Assembly: GCA_905480235.1 (NCBI GenBank)
Contig: CAJQPP010000031.1
Span: forward strand, 1-64,000
Length of the DNA stretch: 64,000 nt
Direction: 5' to 3'
Source: an uncultured Pirellulaceae bacterium
GTDB lineage: Bacteria > Planctomycetota > Planctomycetia > Pirellulales > Pirellulaceae
In this document: in pieces, positions 46,875 to 54,458 of the stretch
Numbering within the stretch: the stretch's first letter is position 1
How the letters are laid out: every line of letters begins with the position of its first letter
The notes under the pieces: model-generated
The model's input: only the letters and a program-made list of their open reading frames with translations
Database searches by the model: none
Told to the model about the DNA's origin: nothing
Made by a program: the position numbers and the translations under genes

Positions 46875-48158
46875 TTAGCGCAATTGCCCGCTTAGCCGTT
46901 CATCGGCAACCGAACTCACGGTAAAATCCAGCAGTTTTCCCTTGCTGGATTCCGCATCGCCGGCGGGAACACGCACTGAAGCTGGAAGGTAACGGCAAGA
47001 CGTTCCCGATACATTGCCAAGTTCATCGGCGTTTTCAACCAACACCCGCAAGTCGGCTCCCAGCAGTGTTTCTGCATATCGCTCGCGATTTTCCTGCTCC
47101 ACTTGGGCAACCGCGTGCCCGCGTTCCGTTTTCACCGATTTCGGGATTTGTTGTTCCATGTCGGCAGCAGGAGTTCCGCGCCGAGCACTAAACGGGAACA
47201 TATGAATTTTGGAGAAACCAATCGTACGACAGGTCTCCAAACTCTCTGCGAATTCCTGCTCGCTTTCGCCGGGAAAACCCACAATCAAGTCGGTCGTCAG
47301 GGCAGGGTACTGCAGGCTTTCTTTGACTAACTGGCAGCGGTCGATAATGTGCTGCACACTCCAGCGACGACGCATTCGCCGTAAAACTGAGTCACTCCCG
47401 CTTTGCAAACACACATGTAAGTGCGCACAAACTTTTTCTGGATAATCGACCATGACATCGATCAGTTCGGATGTCACCTCGGTAGCTTCGATACTGGAAA
47501 GCCTGACTCGAAAGTCGCCAGGCAGTTCACACAAATTACGGACCAAGCGTGACAAGCGTACCCAATCAGTTTTTGCCTTGCCGCGATTAAAATCGACACC
47601 GTAATGTCCCAAATGAATCCCGGTTAATATCACCTCTCGATAACCGCGATCCACCAAACGACTTACTTCGTCCACCACATCTTGCATCGGGCGACTGTAC
47701 ATATCGGGCCGTACGGACGGGATAATGCAGTAACTGCAACGCAACAGGCAACCATCCTGAACCTTCACATAGGCACGATGGCGATTGCTTAGCCCCGAGA
47801 TCCCGTTGGGAATATCCACCACACCGAAGCGACCAAGCACATCGGGTAATTCCCGTTTATTGGTCACCACTTCAGCAACCCCAGGCAAAGCACTTACTTC
47901 CTCAGGGGCGCGGGTCGCATAGCACCCCATGACGACGATCCGTGCGTCTGGATTTTTACGATGCATGCGACGGATGATTTGACGGCTTTTGGAATCGCCT
48001 TCATTAGTCACGGTGCAGGTATTCACGACGCACAGATCAGCCTGTTCGTCATCCCCAGCATCTTGGTAACCGATCCCCAACAATCCTTCCCGGAGAAATT
48101 GGGTTTCGTACTGATTGACTTTGCATCCCAATGTGTGCGTTTTAAGTTTTGCGCTCAA
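46875..48158 (-). CDS. mtaB: tRNA (N6-threonylcarbamoyladenosine-C2) methylthiotransferase MtaB
   Basis: 427 residues, radical-SAM enzyme that converts t6A37 to ms2t6A37. N-terminal MTTase domain with three cluster Cys (LGCKVNQYE, NTCTVTNEGD, MGCYATR), radical-SAM CxxxCxxC in DGCLLRCSYC, and a C-terminal TRAM-like part. TTG start whose last bases overlap the clpS stop (TTGA); GGAAG lies 9 nt upstream, so translation is coupled to clpS. Confidence 0.95.
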   Translation of the reverse strand: MSAKLKTHTLGCKVNQYETQFLREGLLGIGYQDAGDDEQADLCVVNTCTVTNEGDSKSRQIIRRMHRKNPDARIVVMGCYATRAPEEVSALPGVAEVVTNKRELPDVLGRFGVVDIPNGISGLSNRHRAYVKVQDGCLLRCSYCIIPSVRPDMYSRPMQDVVDEVSRLVDRGYREVILTGIHLGHYGVDFNRGKAKTDWVRLSRLVRNLCELPGDFRVRLSSIEATEVTSELIDVMVDYPEKVCAHLHVCLQSGSDSVLRRMRRRWSVQHIIDRCQLVKESLQYPALTTDLIVGFPGESEQEFAESLETCRTIGFSKIHMFPFSARRGTPAADMEQQIPKSVKTERGHAVAQVEQENRERYAETLLGADLRVLVENADELGNVSGTSCRYLPASVRVPAGDAESSKGKLLDFTVSSVADERLSGQLR

Positions 48159-48502
48159 TCGTCTGCTTCCGCTTCAATGGTGGCAGACATGGCGCCTTGG
48201 CAACGCTCAATCAGGCCGTCTTTACCAAAGGAATGAATCTGGTCACGTTTCAGTTCGGCGTGCTCAAGGGTCGTGGTCAAACAGACGGCTCGCCCACCGC
48301 TATCAACCTGCTCAGCGATCTTAAAACCTCGTTCGATGGGATGTCCAAACAATTTACGCATCATCATGATGACGTATTCGTAGGAGTGATCATCGTCATC
48401 CCAGAGAATAACGTGATAACGCGGTTGCCGCTTTTGTTCTTGATCTTGTTTAGAGTCACGACGAACGATTGGTTCCGCGACGAATGATCCATTTTCCGAC
48501 AT
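48155..48502 (-). CDS. clpS: ATP-dependent Clp protease adaptor ClpS
   Basis: 115 residues. Family core YHVILWDDDDHSYEYVIMMMRKLFGHP (residues 29-55), with the Asp/His/Met residues that bind N-degron side chains, followed by TTTLEHAELKRDQIHSFG. It delivers N-end-rule substrates to ClpA or ClpC. The N-terminal 25 residues are a flexible tail. Overlaps mtaB by four bases. Confidence 0.95.
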   Translation of the reverse strand: MSENGSFVAEPIVRRDSKQDQEQKRQPRYHVILWDDDDHSYEYVIMMMRKLFGHPIERGFKIAEQVDSGGRAVCLTTTLEHAELKRDQIHSFGKDGLIERCQGAMSATIEAEADD

Positions 48503-48873
48503 GCTTCAATCCCTCTTGGGCATTCCTTTGTTCGACGAGGTGAAATCCATTCCTGAATTTTTGATTCAAATTAACATTAACATGCGCTGACCCATCGATG
48601 ACGATACCCACCGCCGGTCCGCGACGCTATATTGTAGTCGGGGTCATTTTAAGCGTTGTGGAAACGCCCGACCAGTTAAAAAATTGGCATTAATGCGCGG
48701 GTATTCCCCCCTAACCACGGCGTCGTGCGGGGGTGATTTATCTCGGAGCCAGACCGTTAGACTGCCTAAGCCTTTCAAAAAACCGTGTTAAACTTGTGGG
48801 AAACGGCCCCCACAAGCGTCAAACTTCCCAGTTGATACCTAAGTCACCGAACTTTCCAGGAGCGAATTGAGGG
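48503..48873. other. Intergenic region between clpS and the M20 dipeptidase gene
   Basis: About 370 nt of divergent promoter DNA, no gene seen. Two inverted repeats: a C-run/G-run hairpin at 48706-48733 (inner CACG-gcgt-CGTG) and the one at 48793-48816. Confidence 0.4.
48793..48816 (+). promoter_or_regulatory. Inverted repeat in the leader of the M20 dipeptidase gene
   Basis: Perfect 8-bp repeat CTTGTGGG/CCCACAAG around an 8-nt loop, 57 nt before the ATG. No T-run; a leader hairpin or operator. Confidence 0.35.
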
Positions 48874-50286
48874 ATGCAACAATCCACCGCTGAGATTCAA
48901 AATTATCTCGATGACAACGCTGAACGATTTCAAAATGAACTCTGCGACTGGCTGCGACTGGCCAGCGTGAGCACCGACAGCCAGTTCGCTGGTGATGTGC
49001 GTGCCGCCGCCGATTGGTTGCTGGCGAGATTTCAAAACCTGGGGTTTGATTCTCAAATCATAGAAACGGTGGGACATCCCATTGTTTATGCGGAAACACC
49101 GCCTGTTGCCGACGCCCCCGTGGTCTTGGTGTACGGACATTACGATGTGCAACCCCCAGATCCGCTCGATCTTTGGGATGCGCCACCTTTTGAGCCGACG
49201 ATTCGTAACGGGAATGTTTATGCACGCGGAGCGACCGATGACAAAGGCCAGTTGCTAACCCACGTTCTCAGTTGCGAAGGCTGGATGAAAACCGAAGGTA
49301 AACTTCCTTTACAAATTAAGTTTTTAATCGAGGGCGAAGAAGAATGTGGCAGCGAAGGCTTAAACGAATTTTTGGCCGGCAAATATGACGGGGATGGGCC
49401 AAGCGTCGAAGACCGCTTAGCAGCCGACATTTGTGTGATCAGTGATTGCAGCCAATACGGCCCTGGGCAACCAGCGATCACCTACGGCTTGCGGGGCATT
49501 ACCTATTTTGAGTTGCGCGTAAATGGTCCCAATCGGGATCTCCACAGTGGCTCCTTTGGCGGTGCCGTTACCAATCCAGCAAATGCCCTCAGCAAAATCC
49601 TCAGTGGATTAATCGATGAGCAAGGCCGCATCCAAATCCCCGGCTTTTATGACGACGTCATCGAACTTACGCCACGCGAGCGAGCCGAATACGAATCGTT
49701 GAATTTCGACGAGGCTGCCTATCAACAGGATCTGGGAGTGACTGCCACCACCGGTGAATCCGGTTACACCACCCTGGAACGCCGCTGGGCACGCCCTACT
49801 TTTGATGTCAACGGTTTATGGAGCGGCTATCAGGGCGAAGGTGCCAAGACGGTACTGCCGGCGAAAGCGGGCGCGAAATTCAGTTTCCGTTTGGTACCCA
49901 ACCAAGACCCAGCCAAAATTGCAGCGGGTCTAAGACAGCGCATCGGCGAATTATGCCCGCCCGGAGTCGAGTTCGAATTGGTAGATATGCACGGGGCACC
50001 GGGAGCGCTGGTTCCTTTGGAAAACGCGTTTATGGAACCCGCGGCCAAAGCTATTGAAAAGGGCTTTGGAACACGACCCGTTTTCATTCGCGGAGGTGGT
50101 TCAATTCCCCTCGTGGGCTCCATCAAAGAGCAACTGGGCATGGACACCCTGTTGCTGGGTTGGGGACAGGATGACGACAACCCGCACAGTCCCAATGAAA
50201 AATTCTCGCTGGAGGATTTTCAAAAGGGTATCAAAGCCAGCGCATGGTTGTGGCAAGAAATCTCCCAAGTCAAAACAAGCTCTTAG
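48874..50286 (+). CDS. M20 family dipeptidase
   Basis: 470 residues, di-zinc peptidase that cleaves dipeptides or related amides in the cytoplasm. Metal and catalytic residues: His/Asp in VYGHYDVQPP, bridging Asp in ARGATDDKGQ, catalytic Glu and metal Glu in IEGEEECGSEGL, Asp in VISDCSQ, and the late His in DDDNPHSPNEKF. The dimerisation domain occupies about 205-320. No signal peptide. ATG with GAGGG upstream. Confidence 0.93.
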   Translation: MQQSTAEIQNYLDDNAERFQNELCDWLRLASVSTDSQFAGDVRAAADWLLARFQNLGFDSQIIETVGHPIVYAETPPVADAPVVLVYGHYDVQPPDPLDLWDAPPFEPTIRNGNVYARGATDDKGQLLTHVLSCEGWMKTEGKLPLQIKFLIEGEEECGSEGLNEFLAGKYDGDGPSVEDRLAADICVISDCSQYGPGQPAITYGLRGITYFELRVNGPNRDLHSGSFGGAVTNPANALSKILSGLIDEQGRIQIPGFYDDVIELTPRERAEYESLNFDEAAYQQDLGVTATTGESGYTTLERRWARPTFDVNGLWSGYQGEGAKTVLPAKAGAKFSFRLVPNQDPAKIAAGLRQRIGELCPPGVEFELVDMHGAPGALVPLENAFMEPAAKAIEKGFGTRPVFIRGGGSIPLVGSIKEQLGMDTLLLGWGQDDDNPHSPNEKFSLEDFQKGIKASAWLWQEISQVKTSS

Positions 50287-50372
50287 AATCTTCATTAACC
50301 GATCGCGGCAGCGTGGATCCCACGCGCGGGATCTGCCTCCACTCCCTTCCGTATTCAGGAAACGAAACCAAA

Positions 50373-51650
50373 ATGTTGGATCGAAAATTCATTCTCGAGA
50401 ACATCGAGGACGTTAAACAAAATTGCGTCAATCGCGGGGTCACCGAACAAGTCGACCAATTGGTGGAATGGGAATCCCAACGCAAAGCCATTCAGGCGGA
50501 GACGGAAGAACTGAATCGGCGAGCGAATGAGGTCTCCAAATCGATTGGCAAAGCCAAAGATGCCGAGGAAAGGGAAGCACGCAAAAACGAAGGACGCAAA
50601 TTGCGAGCAAAGAAAGACGCAGCACAAAGCGAAGTGGATCGCCTGAATGCTGAAATTCTGAAATTGCAACTCACCCTTCCAAATATGGCTCATGCCGACG
50701 CCCCAGTTGGAGTCGACGACAAAGCCAATCTGGAGATTGGACGAGGCAAGCACGCACCCCGCACTTTTGATTTTGATGTCCTGGATCACGTCGAATTAGG
50801 TCAACAGCACGACTGGATTGACTTTGAGGGTGGGGCTCGCACCACGGGATCGGGATTCTATTTTATCAAAGGGGAACTTGTCCTTCTGGATCTAGCCTTG
50901 CAACGCTTCGCCGTTGATTTTTTGATGGAGCGTGGCTTTACGCCAACCATCACCCCTGACTTGGCGACCGACGCCGTGTTGGAGGGAATTGGTTTTAATC
51001 CCCGCGGTCCAGAAACGCAGGTCTACAGTATCGAAAACATGGATCTCTCGCTGGTCGGTACGGCAGAGATTACTCTGGGCGGACTCTATAAAGATCAAAC
51101 CCTGATGTCGGAAGAACTCCCCATCCGACTTTGCGGTCTCAGCCACTGCTACCGCACCGAAGCCGGCGCCGCAGGGAGAGCTTCTCGGGGCCTCTACCGT
51201 GTCCATCAGTTCACCAAAGTTGAAATGTTCGCATTCACGCGCCCCGATCAAAGCGATGCCATGCACGAGGAACTCTTGCAAATCGAGCGTGACCTGTTCG
51301 ATGCGTTGGAAATTCCCTATCGCATTGTCGACACCGCTACCGGCGATCTTGGCGGCCCCGCCTATCGAAAATATGACCTCGAAGCCTGGATGCCCGGGCG
51401 TGGTGAAGGTGGCGAATGGGGCGAGGTCACCAGCACATCTAACTGCACCGACTATCAAGCTAGACGCCTGAATTCCCGCTTCAAGATCAAAGATCAAAAA
51501 GGGACGCACTTTACGCACACCCTTAACGGCACCGCCCTGGCACTCTCGAGAGCTTTAATTTCCATTCTCGAAAATCATCAAAATGCCGATGGTTCGGTTA
51601 CCATGCCCGAGGCGATCCGCTCATATGTTCGACACGACAAAATCGGCTAA
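50373..51650 (+). CDS. serS: Seryl-tRNA synthetase
   Basis: 425 residues from ATG 50373. N-terminal tRNA-binding coiled-coil arm (about 25-105), then the class II catalytic domain: motif 2 LCGLSHCYRTEAGAAGRASRGLYRVHQFTKVEMF, motif 3 TLNGTALALSRALISILEN, Ser-binding TSNCTDYQARR. The frame is open from 50244, overlapping the M20 gene, but the extra 43 residues do not belong to the family. tRNA-Ser(GGA) lies downstream on the opposite strand. Confidence 0.97.
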   Translation: MLDRKFILENIEDVKQNCVNRGVTEQVDQLVEWESQRKAIQAETEELNRRANEVSKSIGKAKDAEEREARKNEGRKLRAKKDAAQSEVDRLNAEILKLQLTLPNMAHADAPVGVDDKANLEIGRGKHAPRTFDFDVLDHVELGQQHDWIDFEGGARTTGSGFYFIKGELVLLDLALQRFAVDFLMERGFTPTITPDLATDAVLEGIGFNPRGPETQVYSIENMDLSLVGTAEITLGGLYKDQTLMSEELPIRLCGLSHCYRTEAGAAGRASRGLYRVHQFTKVEMFAFTRPDQSDAMHEELLQIERDLFDALEIPYRIVDTATGDLGGPAYRKYDLEAWMPGRGEGGEWGEVTSTSNCTDYQARRLNSRFKIKDQKGTHFTHTLNGTALALSRALISILENHQNADGSVTMPEAIRSYVRHDKIG

Positions 51651-51781
51651 CGGAAACGCGGTTCGCAAATTGCCTACCTCGCCAACGATCGCTAAGGCAC
51701 TGCAGCGTTGGTGAGATTGCGGGATCCGTCTCAAGCGGGCCAAAGAAACGCGGGCCGAAGAAAATCTTAGCCGATAAGAAG

Positions 51782-51863
51782 CGGAGGGCACGAGACTCGA
51801 ACTCGCAACCAGTTTCCCGGCACTTCATTTCCAATGAAGCCGCTAACCATTCGCTTACCCTCC
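51782..51863 (-). tRNA. tRNA-Ser (anticodon GGA)
   Basis: On the minus strand: acceptor GGAGGGT/GCCCTCC, anticodon stem CTTCA/TGAAG with loop TTGGAAA (anticodon GGA), long variable arm CCGG-GAAA-CTGG typical of type II tRNA, T arm GCGAG-TTCGAGT-CTCGT. CCA not encoded. Convergent with serS. Confidence 0.92.
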
Positions 51864-52202
51864 CAATCCGCTTTCGCTGGATTCAAGCCACCCGGGACCC
51901 GATTTAATCGTTCCTCGCATTCGACGGTAGCGAATTACCGTGAATTAAAGGCATCGTGGGCGGCCGTGAGTTACACAGTTTGAAATGCCCTGTCGACTTT
52001 TGCAAGGCCAGAATCGGGAAACCCCAAGGTTCCTTTGCGATGGCCCAAAGCAACCGACAAACGGTCGCCTCCATGGGACATTGTGGCACCCTGCTCATGC
52101 GGCCTTGGGCTCTTCCGCCAACAGCAGAATCCCCACTCTTTCCCGCTCACGATTTTTGAGTAGGAGACCCACCCCGAGGTCGGTCTCCGCTCTCCGGCAT
52201 GA
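51864..52202. other. Intergenic region between tRNA-Ser and rho
   Basis: About 340 nt, no gene seen. Contains the hairpin after rho and should contain the promoter of tRNA-Ser. Confidence 0.4.
52163..52188 (-). terminator. Hairpin after rho
   Basis: GGAGACC and GGTCTCC form a perfect 7-bp stem, extended inside by ACC/GGT, 14 nt past the rho stop. No T-run follows on either strand, so termination here may be Rho-assisted. Confidence 0.5.
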
Positions 52203-53525
52203 TTAATCGACGGCCATTTTGCCGCTTATCAATTGAATAAACTCGGCGTTTGTAGGAAAGCGTCCGAGTTGTTTAGTGAGTTGCTCCATGGCATCGACGT
52301 GGTGCATCGATGTCAACGTTCGCCGCAACATGGTCACTGCGTGTAACGTCTCGGGTGCCAACAATAATTCCTCGCGCCGCGTGCCGGACTGGGATATATC
52401 AATTGCCGGCCAGACTCGACGGTCCGCAAGTTTGCGATCCAGCACCAACTCCATGTTACCGGTCCCTTTGAACTCCTGGAAAATCAGGTCATCCATGCGA
52501 CTGTTGGTATCAATGAGAGCCGTACCGACAATGGTCAGCGAACCACCCTCTTCGAAGGCTCGTGCGGTTGCAAATAACTTTTTGGGGATATCCATGGCTT
52601 TGATATCAACGCCGCCGGACATGGTTCGTCCGGTATTCCCCACCCACTTGTTAAAGGCTCGCGCCAGGCGGGTGATGGAGTCCATCAACAAAAAGACGTC
52701 TTGTCCCATTTCCGCCAACCGGCGACACCGCTCCACCACTAATTGCGAAAGGCGTACGTGGCTTTCCACATCCTCGTCTAAGCTACTGGCAATCACTTCG
52801 CCATTAACATTTCGACGCATGTCGGTGACCTCTTCAGGTCGTTCGTCAATCAGCAATACGATTAATTTGACTTCGGGATGATTCGTGGCAATTCCATGTG
52901 CGATGTGTTGCAGCATAATCGTTTTACCACTTCTTGGTGGTGCCACGATCAGTGCCCGCTGCCCTTTTCCCACTGGCGTCAAAAGATCCATCACACGCGT
53001 CGTCAACGGTTCCTGACCGGTTTCCATCTGGAGCCAGTTTTCAGGGTTGATGGGCGTCAATGAGTCAAATGATTTAATTTCGGAGTAGGCGTCCGGCTCT
53101 AGCCCATCGACATTTTCGATGACTCGTAAGCGGGGACCTTGTTGACGTCGAGCGCCCTGGATTTTCCCCGTAATCATGAGGCCCGGCCGTAAACCAAACT
53201 TCTCAATCATCGTGCCGGGCACGAAGGGATCGGTTCTCTCGCGAGAATAATTATTTTCGGGACTGCGGAGGAACCCGTAGCCGTTGGGGTGCATTTCCAA
53301 AAGCCCGGTGTATTCCGTCAATTCGGATTCATCGACTTCGACGTTATCGTCTTCTTTGTAGTTACGGCGACCGCCATTGCCACCTGAGCGTTGACCGCCT
53401 CCGCCGCCACCACCACCGCCGCCACTTCGTCGACGACGATTACCTCCTCCTCCTGGGCGACCGTTACGAGAAGGTCGTCCACCGCTTCCTGCGTTGTTTC
53501 TTGAACGCGAGCGTTTTTTGGCCAT
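52203..53525 (-). CDS. rho: Transcription termination factor Rho
   Basis: 440 residues, hexameric RNA helicase. The N terminus (about 1-60) is a Gly/Arg/Ser/Asn-rich low-complexity tail with a run of ten Gly, followed by the RNA-binding cold-shock domain (GLLEMHPNGYGFLRSPENNY) and the ATPase: Walker A VAPPRSGKT, VLLIDERPEEVTDM, Walker B FLLMDSITRLARA, Q- and R-loop segments (SGGVDIKAM). ATG with AAGG upstream. Extended tails of this kind can drive RNA binding or condensation. Confidence 0.96.
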   Translation of the reverse strand: MAKKRSRSRNNAGSGGRPSRNGRPGGGGNRRRRSGGGGGGGGGGQRSGGNGGRRNYKEDDNVEVDESELTEYTGLLEMHPNGYGFLRSPENNYSRERTDPFVPGTMIEKFGLRPGLMITGKIQGARRQQGPRLRVIENVDGLEPDAYSEIKSFDSLTPINPENWLQMETGQEPLTTRVMDLLTPVGKGQRALIVAPPRSGKTIMLQHIAHGIATNHPEVKLIVLLIDERPEEVTDMRRNVNGEVIASSLDEDVESHVRLSQLVVERCRRLAEMGQDVFLLMDSITRLARAFNKWVGNTGRTMSGGVDIKAMDIPKKLFATARAFEEGGSLTIVGTALIDTNSRMDDLIFQEFKGTGNMELVLDRKLADRRVWPAIDISQSGTRREELLLAPETLHAVTMLRRTLTSMHHVDAMEQLTKQLGRFPTNAEFIQLISGKMAVD

Positions 53526-54458
53526 AAAGAAATTACCTTGTAATGATTTACATCAATCGAAAATCGCGATGCCGAAAACGGCAAAAACATAAGATGATCG
53601 ATGCGACCAGTTAATTGGCTTTCAGAGCGAAAGCCCACCATAAAAACTGTTGGATAAAGATGTCTTTGTAATACTGATTCGATGCTATTCCTCAAGAAAC
53701 GCATCAGGGTCAGTTGAAGTGCCCACCGACGGGGTCGGGCACAATCCCTTTTGACTTTTCTAAAATCTCTCCTGCGCTATCGCATGACAAGATCCTGAAT
53801 TTTTCCAATACATTGGCAATGTAAAACCGCAATTCCATGCGGATTTCCCTACCCATGTCATCCGTTTTGCGAAATCGTCGGTAGACCGACGCACGAGCAA
53901 CGTAGCGCGGGGTCGCTGTTGGCAAAACACGAAAAGAACATGTCGCAAACAGAACCAACCCGACGGATTTCCAACGGTCGACAAGTAACATCCGCGATTC
54001 CAAATCTCTCCGGCATGGTGGCCGGCGAATTTGAATCCATTAAAAATCGAATTCCAACTCGACTCTTAATTATTGGACGGACGGGGCGTCCGGTAGTCTG
54101 TCCGCATTAGACGCCGTTTCTTCCTCGCGGCGATGCGTTTTCGACAACAGACTGGGAGACAAAGCTTGTCTTGGAAACAGGTAAAGATCCGGTACAAAAA
54201 GATCTTCCAAGGAAGTGTTACCAATTTAAATACCGATGTCAAGCGGATTCAATTAAATATCCCCCTAAAACCCCCTACTGCCCCCATCCTCCCACCGAAG
54301 GCCTCTGGGCGGAAAAACCGGTAAATCTTCCCTCCTTTTCCTAATCGTGACGAACTGGCTGTCCGATAAATCGATTAGGGAGAGTGTATACCTCGGCTTC
54401 GTTGCGTGCGCGGTCGGTGTACACCAAGCGATCCTCCAGTTACGAAAAAGGTTCAGGG
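53526..54458. other. Long intergenic region between rho and the thioredoxin-repeat gene
   Basis: About 930 nt, the largest gene-free stretch. Small frames (53710-54003 minus, 53919-54110 plus, 54133-54324 plus) lack domains and ribosome binding sites. A GC-rich hairpin at 54075-54103 (GGACGGAC/GTCTGTCC with one G-T pair), a C-rich patch at 54260-54295 and a 13-bp hairpin at 54335-54384 are the visible structures. It must carry the divergent rho and thioredoxin-repeat promoters. Confidence 0.4.
54335..54384 (+). promoter_or_regulatory. Leader inverted repeat before the thioredoxin-repeat gene
   Basis: CTTTTCCTAATCG pairs with CGATTAGGGAGAG (13 bp, two G-T) around 24 nt, 74 nt before the ATG. 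The 8-bp core CCTAATCG/CGATTAGG is perfect. Hairpin or operator. Confidence 0.35.

Noticed and set aside
48706-48733. C-run/G-run inverted repeat as an intrinsic terminator
   Set aside because: No T-run on either strand and it lies between divergent genes, where no terminator is needed.
50244-50372. Upstream extension of serS overlapping the M20 peptidase end
   Set aside because: Extra residues are not part of the family, and the ATG at 50373 begins the typical MLDRKFILEN sequence.
53710-54324. Several small frames (53710-54003 minus, 53919-54110 plus, 54133-54324 plus) in the rho upstream region
   Set aside because: Random-looking composition, no ribosome binding sites, overlapping each other on both strands.
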